NCBI RefSeq assembly: GCF_022568835.1
Contig: NZ_JAKZHV010000002.1
Location: 558,001-622,000 of the forward strand
DNA: 64,000 nt
Direction: 5' to 3'
Source of the DNA: Arsenicicoccus piscis
Lineage (GTDB): Bacteria > Actinomycetota > Actinomycetes > Actinomycetales > Dermatophilaceae
Shown: one piece after another, positions 9,103 through 16,554 of the stretch
How positions within the stretch are numbered: the stretch's first letter is position 1
Layout: each line of letters begins with the position of its first letter
Program-made: the position numbers and the translations under genes
Notes under the pieces: generated by a model
Seen by the model: the letters and a program-made list of their open reading frames with translations, nothing else
What the model was told of the DNA's origin: nothing
Databases searched by the model: none

Positions 9103-9694
9103 GCACGAGGGTGAGCGAGCGGCCTACGTGGCCAACGGTCCCGACCGCTGCTTCCACTGCAAGGACGAGCTGTTCACCCGCATCTCGACCGAGCTGGTCG
9201 GCAAGCTCGGGCTGACCGCCGTCGCCTACGGCGAGAACGCCGACGACGCCGTGCGCCCCGACCGACCCGGGGCCCGCGCGGCGACCGAGCACGCCGTGCT
9301 GCGCCCGCTCGCCGACGCCGCCCTCACCAAGGTCGAGGTGCGCCAGGTGGCTCGGGCGTTCGAGCTGCGGTGCGCCGACAAGCCGGCGGCACCCTGCCTG
9401 GCCTCGCGGATCCCGCACTTCCAGGAGGTCACTCCCGCCAAGCTCGCCGCCGTCGAGGCGGCCGAGGCGGCGGTCCGCGCGCTCGGTTTCACCGACTGCC
9501 GGGTGCGCCACCACGGGGAGGTGGCGCGCGTCGAGCTGCTGGTCGACGAGCTCCCCCGAGCCGTAACCCCCTCGGTGCGCGAGCAGCTGCTGCGCGACGT
9601 CCGCGCCGCAGGCTTCCGGTTCGTCACGGTAGACCTCAGCGGCATCCAGTCCGGCGCGTTCACCCTGCCGCTGGTCGAGGTCAGTCGTGGCTGA
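9101..9694 (+). pseudogene. larE: Nickel-pincer cofactor sulfur transferase LarE, N-terminal part missing
   Basis: About 197 codons match the C-terminal two thirds of LarE: YVANGPDRCFHCKDELF, PCLASRIPHFQEVTP (the cysteine that gives up its sulfur in known LarE lies in the CLASRIP segment) and SGAFTLPLVE. The N-terminal PP-loop with SGGVDS, which binds ATP, is missing. The frame is closed by a TAG at 9071-9073 and the only nearby start is GTG 9128. Family resemblance appears to begin near base 9101, the same point where uxaC breaks off on the other strand. The gene overlaps larB by eight bases. Confidence 0.8.
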
Positions 9695-10453
9695 GCCCGA
9701 TCAGCCCGGGTCGACCCCCGCGGACGTCGAGCTGGACCTGGGCCGCGCCGCGCGCCGCGGCTATCCCGAGGCGATCTACTGCGAGGGCAAGTCCGTCGAC
9801 CAGGTGCGCGACATCGCCCGCCGGATCAAGGCCTTCCACGCTGGGGCGGGTGCGGGTGAGTCGGTTGCGGCTAGGTCGGATATGGGTGCGTCGGCTGGGG
9901 GTGAGTTCGGCACGCAGACAACGCTGTTCACCCGAGCTGACGCCGAGCGGGCTGCTGCCGTGCTCGAGGTGCTGCCCGACGCGGTGCACGACCCGAGCGC
10001 CCGGTTGCTCGCGTGGCCACCCGCTGTGCCGACCCCGAGCGGTGGGCTGGTCGTGGTCGCCGCGGCCGGCACGTCGGACCTCCCGGTGGCCCGCAAGGCG
10101 GAGCTGACGGCGCGCTACCGGGGGCGCCGCACCGAGCTGGTCATGGACGTGGGGGTCGCCGGCCTGCACCGCGTCCTGGGGCGGCTCGACCTGCTGCGCA
10201 GGGCCGCAGCGGTCGTCGTCGTCGCCGGCATGGACGGCACGCTGCCGAGCGTGGTGGCCGGGCTGGTGTCCGCCCCCGTGGTGGCCTGCCCGACGTCCGT
10301 CGGCTACGGCGCCGCCTTCGACGGCCTCGCGCCGCTGCTCGCCATGCTCAACGCGTGCTCGCCGGCGTGGGGGTCGTCAACATCGACAACGGTTACGGCG
10401 CAGGCCATCTCGCGGCGCAGATCGCCGCCACCGCTCCCCCGGTCGAGGCCTGA
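9687..10453 (+). pseudogene. larB: Nickel-pincer cofactor biosynthesis protein LarB, one-base frameshift
   Basis: LarB carboxylates and hydrolyses nicotinic acid adenine dinucleotide as the first step to the Ni-pincer cofactor of lactate racemase. From GTG 9687 the frame shows DLGRAARRGYPEAIYCEGKS, TSDLPVARKAE and AGMDGTLPSVVAGLVSAPV, typical of the AIR-carboxylase-like fold. After LLAMLNACSPA near 10362 the family sequence continues in another frame as GVGVVNIDNGYGAGHLAAQ to a stop at 10453. One C is missing in the run at 10362-10363 relative to the expected reading. A Gly/Ala/Ser-rich insert lies near residues 52-75. A sequencing error or real mutation cannot be told apart here. Confidence 0.82.
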
Positions 10454-10457
10454 CCAT

Positions 10458-10538
10458 CCGTGCCGTTCGGACTGATTCATGGCCGAAACCGGGCGATTCG
10501 AACGTTCTACACGGCGTGAATCAGTCCGAAGCGCACGG
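10458..10538. repeat. Large imperfect hairpin (REP-like intergenic element)
   Basis: Arms 10458-10479 and 10517-10538 are 22 bp long and pair except for a CG/GC step. The core arm is TTCGGACTGATTCA, answered by TGAATCAGTCCGAA. Inside, GCCG (10482-10485) and CGGC can extend the stem. The 37-base loop holds GAACGTTC and TTCGAA palindromes. There is no T tract, so it is not a classic terminator, although it lies between the convergent ends of larB and larC. Confidence 0.75.
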
Positions 10539-10761
10539 GCAACGGCCTTGCGCAGGAGCGAGCGAGCCGAGCGGGTGGGGACGACCGAGCGAGCCGAGCG
10601 GGGGGCGTGGGGCCCGGCCCGGAGGGCCGTGGCGGGCCTGGCGGGAGGCGCGAGGTGGCGAGCGCCGGATGGTAGGCCCGTAGGGTCCGGCCCCACGCCC
10701 GCCGCGGACCCGATCACACGAGCCCGACCACATGGGCCCAGAGCGGGAGCAGCCGGATCGA
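10539..10761. other. G+C-rich gap with a 17-bp direct repeat
   Basis: With the hairpin before it, this completes a 308-base stretch without a gene (10454-10761). CGAGCGAGCCGAGCGGG occurs at 10559-10575 and again at 10586-10602, a 27-base period. No convincing coding frame or RNA gene was seen in the rest. Confidence 0.5.
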
Positions 10762-11989
10762 TCAGCAGCCCGCGGGCAGCGGCGCGCCGGGCACCAGGCC
10801 GGCCTCGACAGCGGCGGCCTGGGCCGAGCGCAGGGCGGTGCGGGTGCTGACCCCGAGGGAGACGGCAAGCTTCTGCACGTCGACGAACTCCGGCTCGGCG
10901 TTGATGATCACGCCGTCCCGGTGCCCGAGCTTGATCAGCACCTCGACACCGGCCACGGCCACGGGGACCCAGCTGCGCTCGAGAACCGTCCGGGCGACGA
11001 CGGTCTCGCGCACACCGAGGGTCGACGTCAGGGCAAAGATCAGCTCCCGCGCCGAGGCCGGGTCGGAGGTGAGCACCGACAGGGTGTGCGCCGGGCGGCC
11101 CTTCTTCATGACGATCGGCGTCAGCCACGCGTCGTCCGCCCCCTCGGCCAGCAGTCGGTCCAGGACGTCCGGCCAGACCCGCGGGTCGAGGTCGTCGACG
11201 TTGCACTCCAGCAGCGTGCGCGTCTGCGGCGCCGCCGCGTCAGCCACCCCGGCCGCTCCCATGGCCCCGGCAACCTCGCCCAGGACCACCCGCACGACGT
11301 TGGCGTGCGTGGCGAAGTCCTTGTCGCCCGCGCCGATCCCGTTGGCGCGCACCGTGATTGCGGGCATCGCGTCGACCTGCTGTGCGTCGCAGAGCAGCGC
11401 CAGACCGGTGGGTGTCGCGAGCTCCGTGGCCGCCGGACCGGGGACGACCTGGAGGCCGCGGGACAGCTCTACGACGGGCCGGCCCGGGGACCGCGAGCTC
11501 GCCGTGCTCCATGCGCACCCGACCCGAGCCGACGGCGATCGGCCCGACGGTCAGGGTGTCGACGTCGAGCGAGGCGAGCGCGGCGCAGACCGCGACGATG
11601 TCGCCGATGGAGTCCCAGGCGCCGATCTCATGGAAGTGCACGTCGGCGGGCGCCACGCCGTGTGCCCGGCCCTCCGCCTCGGCGAGCCGGGCGAAGACGC
11701 GTTGCGCGCGCTCCCGGACGTCCTCGGGAAGGTCGGCGGCCTGCAGCGCCGCCTCGATGCTGCTCCACGCGCGATGGTGCTGCTCGTCGGCGGTGGGACG
11801 CACCACGGCCTTGGTGGCCCGCAAGCCGCCGCGCTGCACCTCGGCCACCTCGATGGTGACCAGACCGGGCACGACCGCGTCGACCGCCGCCTGCACCGCG
11901 GCGAGGTCGGCGCCCGCGTCCAGCAGCGCCGCTAGCAGCATGTCCCCGGCCACGCCGCACGACGCGTCGATCCAGCACATCACCCGCAC
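10762..11989 (-). pseudogene. larC: Nickel insertion protein LarC, frameshifted into two frames
   Basis: LarC inserts nickel into the pyridinium dithiocarboxylate cofactor in a CTP-dependent step. The first frame starts at GTG 11989 (or ATG 11980) with CWIDASCGVAGDMLLAALLDAGAD and HFHEIGAWDSIGDIV, and runs to HGELAVPGPA. The family sequence then continues one frame over as VVELSRGLQVVPGP and TELATPTG, through TRTLLECNVDDLDPRVW and PIVMKKGRPAHTLSVL to the stop at 10762. The switch lies near 11474-11480, where GGCCCGT would need to be GGCCGT. LarC of Lactobacillus plantarum is made by programmed frameshifting from larC1/larC2, so a natural event is possible; a one-base insertion is equally so. 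It converges on larEB. Confidence 0.82.
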
Positions 11990-12025
11990 ACCCTAGTCGG
12001 CCGGTCCGCAGGGATGATGGGTGCC

Positions 12026-12778
12026 ATGATCACCATCGAGACCCCCGACGGCACCGCCGAGGCCCTGCTCGTGACCCCCTCCGAGGGCGACGGCCCCTGG
12101 CCGGGGGTGCTGCTGCTGATGGACGTCTTCGGCGTGCGGCCGTACCTCGAGGAGATGGCCCGGCGGGTAGCGTCCTGGGGCTACGTCGTGCTGGTGCCCA
12201 ACGTGTTCTACCGGGACGGCTCGGTGGCCGAGCTGCTCCCCCAGGGCCCGCAGGACACCCCGCAGGAGCGGGCGGCGTACTTCTCGGTGGCCAAGCCCCG
12301 GATCGCCCGGCTGACCAGCGAGAAGGCGGTGCCTGACCTGCGGGCGTACCTGGAGGTGCTCGAGTCGCGGACCGAGGTGCGCCCCGGGCCGGTCGGCGTC
12401 GTGGGCTACTGCATGGGGGCACGCCTGGCCATGCGGGCCGCCGGCGAGCGGCCGGACCTGGTAGCGGCGTGCGCGGGCTTCCACGGCGGCCAGCTGGTCA
12501 CCGATGCGCCGGACAGCCCGCACCTGGCGCTCGCGCACGCGACGGCGGAGTTCTGCTTCGGGCACGCCGACCACGACCGCTCGATGCCCCCGGCGCAGGT
12601 CCGGGCGCTCGGCGAGGCGCTGGCGGCGCACGGGCTGACCGCCACCAACGAGGTCTACCCGGGCGCGCCGCACGGCTTCACGATGGCCGACACGGAGGCG
12701 TACCACGAGGAGGCGACCGAGCGGCACTACGCCGCCCTGCGCGAGCTGCTGGACCGCACGCTGCGTCCGGGCAACTGA
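12026..12778 (+). CDS. Dienelactone hydrolase family protein
   Basis: About 250 residues with an alpha/beta hydrolase fold. The nucleophile elbow GYCMGARLAM puts a cysteine near residue 129, as in dienelactone hydrolases, and the catalytic His is in PHGFTM near residue 215. The N-terminus (DGTAEALLV, VLLLMDVFGVRPYLEEMARR) is typical. Dienelactone hydrolase itself cleaves a lactone in the chlorocatechol pathway, but most members have unknown substrates and nothing nearby defines one. ATG codons at 12014, 12017 and 12026 are all possible starts; 12026 gives the usual N-terminus. Confidence 0.85.
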   Translation: MITIETPDGTAEALLVTPSEGDGPWPGVLLLMDVFGVRPYLEEMARRVASWGYVVLVPNVFYRDGSVAELLPQGPQDTPQERAAYFSVAKPRIARLTSEKAVPDLRAYLEVLESRTEVRPGPVGVVGYCMGARLAMRAAGERPDLVAACAGFHGGQLVTDAPDSPHLALAHATAEFCFGHADHDRSMPPAQVRALGEALAAHGLTATNEVYPGAPHGFTMADTEAYHEEATERHYAALRELLDRTLRPGN

Positions 12779-12788
12779 TGGCAACCGT

Positions 12789-13682
12789 TTGGGCCGACCG
12801 GCCTGGGCGTGGCTGACTGGGCAGCGCGACCCGCCAACCCCGAGGACGCCAGCCACCTGGACCCTGTCCGGTTTCGCCGACGAGATCGACCCCGACTTCC
12901 AGACCCAGTGCGACCAGCTCGTCCGGCTCGGGCTGACGCACCTCGAGCTGCGCAGCGCGTGGGGCGTCAACATCCTCGATCTGGACGAGGACCAGCTGAG
13001 CGAGGTCGAGCGAATCCTCGCCGAGCACAACCTGTCGGTCTCGGCGGTCGGGTCTCCGATCGGCAAGATCTCGATCACCGACCCGTTCGAGCCGCACCTC
13101 GAGCGATTCGAGCACTGCCTCGATGTCGCCGAGCGGCTGCACGCGCCCTTCATCCGGCTGTTCTCGTTCTTCATCCCCGCGGGGGATGACCCCGACTCCC
13201 ACCGCGAGGAGGTGCTGCGGCGGATGGCGGCCCTCGCGCAGGCGGCGCACGGACGGGACGTGACGCTGCTGCACGAGAACGAGAAGGAGATCTACGGCGA
13301 CACCCCGGCCCGCTGCCTGGACATCGTCACGTCGGTGGATGACCCGTCGCTGCAGCTCACCTGGGACCCGGCGAACTTCGTGCAGGTCGGGGTCGCCCGA
13401 CCGTTCGACGAGGGCTACGCCCAGCTGCGTCCGCACGTCGTCCACCTGCAGATCAAGGACGCCCTGAGCAAGGACGGGTCCGTGGTGGCTGCGGGCGAGG
13501 GTGACCAGGTCGTCGAGACGATCCGGGCGCTGCGCGAGGACGGCTTCGACGGCTTCTTCTCCCTGGAGCCGCACCTGGCCCAGGCCGACGAGCTCGGCGG
13601 CTTCTCCGGGCCGTCCGAGTGGACCCGGGCGCACGCCGCCTTCACCGCCATGCTGCAGGACGAAGGGATCGAGTACGCATGA
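12789..13682 (+). CDS. Sugar phosphate isomerase/epimerase-like TIM barrel protein
   Basis: The conserved protein begins at WTLSGFADEIDPDFQTQ and continues with ELRSAWGVNILDL, LLHENEKEIYGDTPARCLD, LTWDPANFVQVG and HVVHLQIKDA. This is the AP-endonuclease-2 barrel with metal-binding Glu, Asp and His positions, typical of xylose isomerase-like epimerases in sugar and cyclitol breakdown. The start is uncertain: the only in-frame start upstream is TTG 12789 with no good ribosome site, while a GTG at 12809 lies in another frame. An undetected indel near 12850 is possible. It overlaps the next gene by four bases. Confidence 0.75.
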   Translation: MGRPAWAWLTGQRDPPTPRTPATWTLSGFADEIDPDFQTQCDQLVRLGLTHLELRSAWGVNILDLDEDQLSEVERILAEHNLSVSAVGSPIGKISITDPFEPHLERFEHCLDVAERLHAPFIRLFSFFIPAGDDPDSHREEVLRRMAALAQAAHGRDVTLLHENEKEIYGDTPARCLDIVTSVDDPSLQLTWDPANFVQVGVARPFDEGYAQLRPHVVHLQIKDALSKDGSVVAAGEGDQVVETIRALREDGFDGFFSLEPHLAQADELGGFSGPSEWTRAHAAFTAMLQDEGIEYA

Positions 13683-14518
13683 CCCGCACCAGGCTGACCA
13701 TCGTGGGCGCCGGAGTGATCGGCAAGCATCACGCGCAGGTAGCCCGTGACCTCGCCGACGAGATCGAGCTCGTCGCGGTCGTGGACCCGGTCGCGGAGCG
13801 CGCGACCAAGATCGCCGAACCCGTAGGCGGCGCAACCTATCTCACGCTCGCCGAGGCGCTGGAGGGCACCGAGACCGACCTGGTGGCCATCTGCACGCCC
13901 ACCGGCCTCTTCGGTGAGCCGGCCATCGAGGCGATGCGGGCCGGCAAGGCCGTCATCATCGAGAAGCCCGCCGAGGTGACCCTCGACAAGACCGACGAGC
14001 TGATCGCGGCGCGCGACGACGCCGGGGTCGTGGTGTCGGTCATCAGCCAGCACCGGTTCGACTCCAGCACCGAGCGGATCGAGGTCGAGGACGTCGCTGT
14101 GGGTGTCGTGCGCTTCGAGAGCGGGGCCCTCGGCGTGCTGCACGCCTCCACCGCGGCCTACCCCGGCATGAGCGCCCACCTGCACGTGCACGGCTCCCAG
14201 GGCAGTGCCGTCATCGACAGCGACGGGCTCACCTTCATCCACACCGCCGAACCGTCCGGCCCCGGTGCCGACGACTACGGCACCCCCGGCGACGGCAACC
14301 AGGTAGACCGTTATCCCGGCACGGGTGCCCCCGCGGTCAGCGCCGGTGCGGACCCGGGGTCCTTGTCGCAGGCGCACACCTTCCAGTACCGCAACGTCCT
14401 GGCCGCCATGCGCGGCGCGGAGCCGGTGCGCGTCACGCTGGAGGAGAACCGCCGCTCGATCGCCGTCATCACGGGGGTCTACGAGTCGGCCCGCACCGGC
14501 AAGCCGGTGGCGCTGTGA
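13679..14518 (+). CDS. Gfo/Idh/MocA family oxidoreductase with internal deletion
   Basis: ATG 13679 opens LTIVGAGVIGKHHAQVARD, a Rossmann NAD(P)-binding start, followed by the family EKPAEVTLDKTDE segment and VVSVISQHRFDSSTE. The text then jumps straight to RIEVEDVAVGVVRFESGALGVLHA. Compared with the paralogue at 15411, about 80 residues are missing at 14076, including the GGGTLINQAIHTLDLLLW-type segment with the catalytic His/Asp. The reading frame is kept, giving 279 residues where 350 or so is usual. The enzyme would be inactive unless this is an assembly fault. It is in one operon with the neighbours on both sides. Confidence 0.8.
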   Translation: MTRTRLTIVGAGVIGKHHAQVARDLADEIELVAVVDPVAERATKIAEPVGGATYLTLAEALEGTETDLVAICTPTGLFGEPAIEAMRAGKAVIIEKPAEVTLDKTDELIAARDDAGVVVSVISQHRFDSSTERIEVEDVAVGVVRFESGALGVLHASTAAYPGMSAHLHVHGSQGSAVIDSDGLTFIHTAEPSGPGADDYGTPGDGNQVDRYPGTGAPAVSAGADPGSLSQAHTFQYRNVLAAMRGAEPVRVTLEENRRSIAVITGVYESARTGKPVAL

Positions 14519-15414
14519 GCCCGGCGGGCCCCGGGCCGCGGATCTCGGTCAACCCGATCCCCTACTGGGCCCGCGACGGGCAGGTCGACAAGTCCAAGGA
14601 GGTCTTCGACGAGGCGTTCGCCGACTTCCAGCAGATCGGTTTCACCGCGGTCAAGGCCGACCTGCCGGAGGGCATGTCGGCCGAAGAATACCGTTCGTGG
14701 ATCGGCAGCTACGGCTTGGCGCCGGCGATCAGCACCGTCATGGCGCCGTTCACCGAGGACGCTGCCGGCCTCGCACCTGGTGGGCGGGAGTCGCTCGAGC
14801 GCTTCGCGCACGACCAGCGCTCGCTCGGCCTCGACACCACCATGGTCATCGCCCCGATGACCCCCACCCGGATGGCCACGCCGGCGGTCGGGGTCGACTA
14901 CACGCCCGAGCAGCTCGACCGGACCACCGACAACCTCGCCACCGTGTGCAAGATCCTGCTGGGTGCGGGTCTCTATCCCACGATGCACCCGCACGTCGGC
15001 AGCCTGGTCGAGACCGAGCGCGAGCTGCGGCACGTGCTCGACGAGCTGGAGCCTGCCGCGCTCGGGTTCGGCCCCGACACCGGGCACATGCGCTGGGCGG
15101 GGATGGACCCGGCGGCGCTGATCCGCGACTACGCCGACCGGGTGCGGGGCATCCACATCAAGGACGTCTTCGCGGATCACCTTCCAGCCCAGGCGGACTC
15201 GTCGATGGGCTACCACGAGATCGGTGCGACGAAGCGGCTGTGGGTCGAGCCCGGTCACGGGGTCGTCGACTTCGACGCCGTCATGGCGGCGATGCCGGCC
15301 GGCTATGCCGGCGACTACATGATCGAAGTCGACGTGCCGAGCGTCCCCACCCGGCTCGAGAGCCACCAGATCTCCTACGACTGGGCGCAGCGCGCCCTGG
15401 CCGGCGGGTCATGA
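14515..15414 (+). CDS. Sugar phosphate isomerase/epimerase-like protein (inosose dehydratase-like)
   Basis: 299 residues from GTG 14515, overlapping the previous stop by four bases. ISVNPIPYWARDG, GFTAVKADLPEG, YPTMHPHVGSLVETE, GFGPDTGHMRWAGMDP, GIHIKDVF and GDYMIEVDVPS mark a TIM-barrel metal enzyme resembling IolE/IolI (2-keto-myo-inositol dehydratase/isomerase). Together with two Gfo/Idh/MocA dehydrogenases and another barrel protein, it suggests oxidation-epimerisation of a sugar or cyclitol. The substrate cannot be named. Confidence 0.8.
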   Translation: MSPAGPGPRISVNPIPYWARDGQVDKSKEVFDEAFADFQQIGFTAVKADLPEGMSAEEYRSWIGSYGLAPAISTVMAPFTEDAAGLAPGGRESLERFAHDQRSLGLDTTMVIAPMTPTRMATPAVGVDYTPEQLDRTTDNLATVCKILLGAGLYPTMHPHVGSLVETERELRHVLDELEPAALGFGPDTGHMRWAGMDPAALIRDYADRVRGIHIKDVFADHLPAQADSSMGYHEIGATKRLWVEPGHGVVDFDAVMAAMPAGYAGDYMIEVDVPSVPTRLESHQISYDWAQRALAGGS

Positions 15415-16432
15415 CCCGCACCGCGGCGGTCGTCGGAGCGGGCACCATCGCCCGGATGCACCTCGCGCCGATCGCCGCCCTCGCCGACGTCGAGCTGGTG
15501 GGCGTGTGCGACACCGACGCGCCACGGGCCGCCGAGGCAGCGGCGACCTATGGCACGCAGGCATTCACGGACCGTCGCACGCTGCTGGCCGAGGCCCGGC
15601 CAGACGTCGTGCACCTGTGCCTGTCGCACGACCAGCACCTGCCGGTGGCGCTCGACGCGCTGGCCGCCGGCGCCCACGTGCTCACCGAGAAGCCCTTGGC
15701 GCCAACGCTGCTCGACGCGCAGCGCTTCCACGACGCCGCCCAGCAGGCGGCCGCCCGCGGTCAGCAGGTGGGTGTCTGCTATCAGAACCGCTACAACGAC
15801 ACGTCGCTCGCACTCCGGCAGGCGCTCGAGTCCGGTTCGTACGGAAGGCCGCTCGGCGCCCGGGCCTCGGTCTGGTGGCACCGCGACGCCCGCTACTACC
15901 GAGCCGCCCCGTGGCGGGGCCGGTGGGAGACCGCCGGCGGCGGCACCCTCATCAACCAGGCGATCCACACCCTCGACCTGCTGCTGTGGCTGCTCGGGGA
16001 CGCCACGTCCGTGGCCGGGTGGGCCGCCCACGCCGACCCCGAGACCGCTGCGGCGGGCGTCGAGATCGAGGACACCGCCCACGTCACGCTCACCCACACG
16101 TCGGGCGTGACCAGCGCCCTGGTCGCCACCAACCGGCACTGGACCGACGCCCCGGTCATGCTCGAGGTCGGCACCGAGCAGGGGCTGCTGCGCCTCGCGG
16201 ACGGTGCCCTGCACCACCACCGCCCCGAGGGTCGGTCGAGCTGCTGGCGCAGGACCCGGCCCCCGACGGCAGCACGAGCTACTGGGGCGCCTCGCACGGT
16301 CGGCTGATCGCCGACTTCTACGCAGCGGTCGCCGAGGGCCGGCCGTTCGCCGTGGACACCGCGCATGCGATGCTGTCGCTGCGAGCGCTGCGGACGGTCT
16401 ACGCCGGCTCGGGGCTGGTGCAATCTCTCTGA
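15411..16432 (+). pseudogene. Gfo/Idh/MocA family oxidoreductase, one-base frameshift
   Basis: ATG 15411 overlaps the previous stop. The Rossmann start AAVVGAGTIARMHLAPIAAL, the TEKPLAPTLLDAQRFHD lysine motif and GGGTLINQAIHTLDLLLWLLGD give an intact catalytic core. After LHHHRPEG (16229-16231) the expected C-terminus continues in another frame as SVELLAQDPAPDGSTSYWG to LRTVYAGSGLVQSL, stop 16432. GGG is present where GGGG would restore the frame. The protein would otherwise end at 16307 with an unrelated tail. A homopolymer sequencing error is the simplest explanation. Confidence 0.82.
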
Positions 16433-16465
16433 GCTGCAGTCGATCTCGCTTGGATCGGGAGTCAA

Positions 16466-16508
16466 CCAAGGAGCCGGCCGCACCCGAGGGTGCAGCCGGC
16501 TCTCTTGG
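16466..16508. terminator. Bidirectional hairpin terminator candidate
   Basis: CCAAG-GAGCCGGC at 16466-16478 pairs with GCCGGCTC-CTTGG at 16495-16508 (one bulge), and an inner CACCC/GGGTG stem tops the hairpin. It sits between the convergent dehydrogenase and symporter genes, so it can serve both. Confidence 0.7.
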
Positions 16509-16554
16509 GCTCGCGGCACGGTCTACCGTGCGCTGTCGAGCTGCTGGTGCCCGA

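Noticed and set aside
10488..10510. tRNA T-arm-like GTTCGAATC on the minus strand
   Set aside because: The flanking five-base stem does not pair and there is no acceptor or anticodon arm; it is the loop of the 10458-10538 hairpin.
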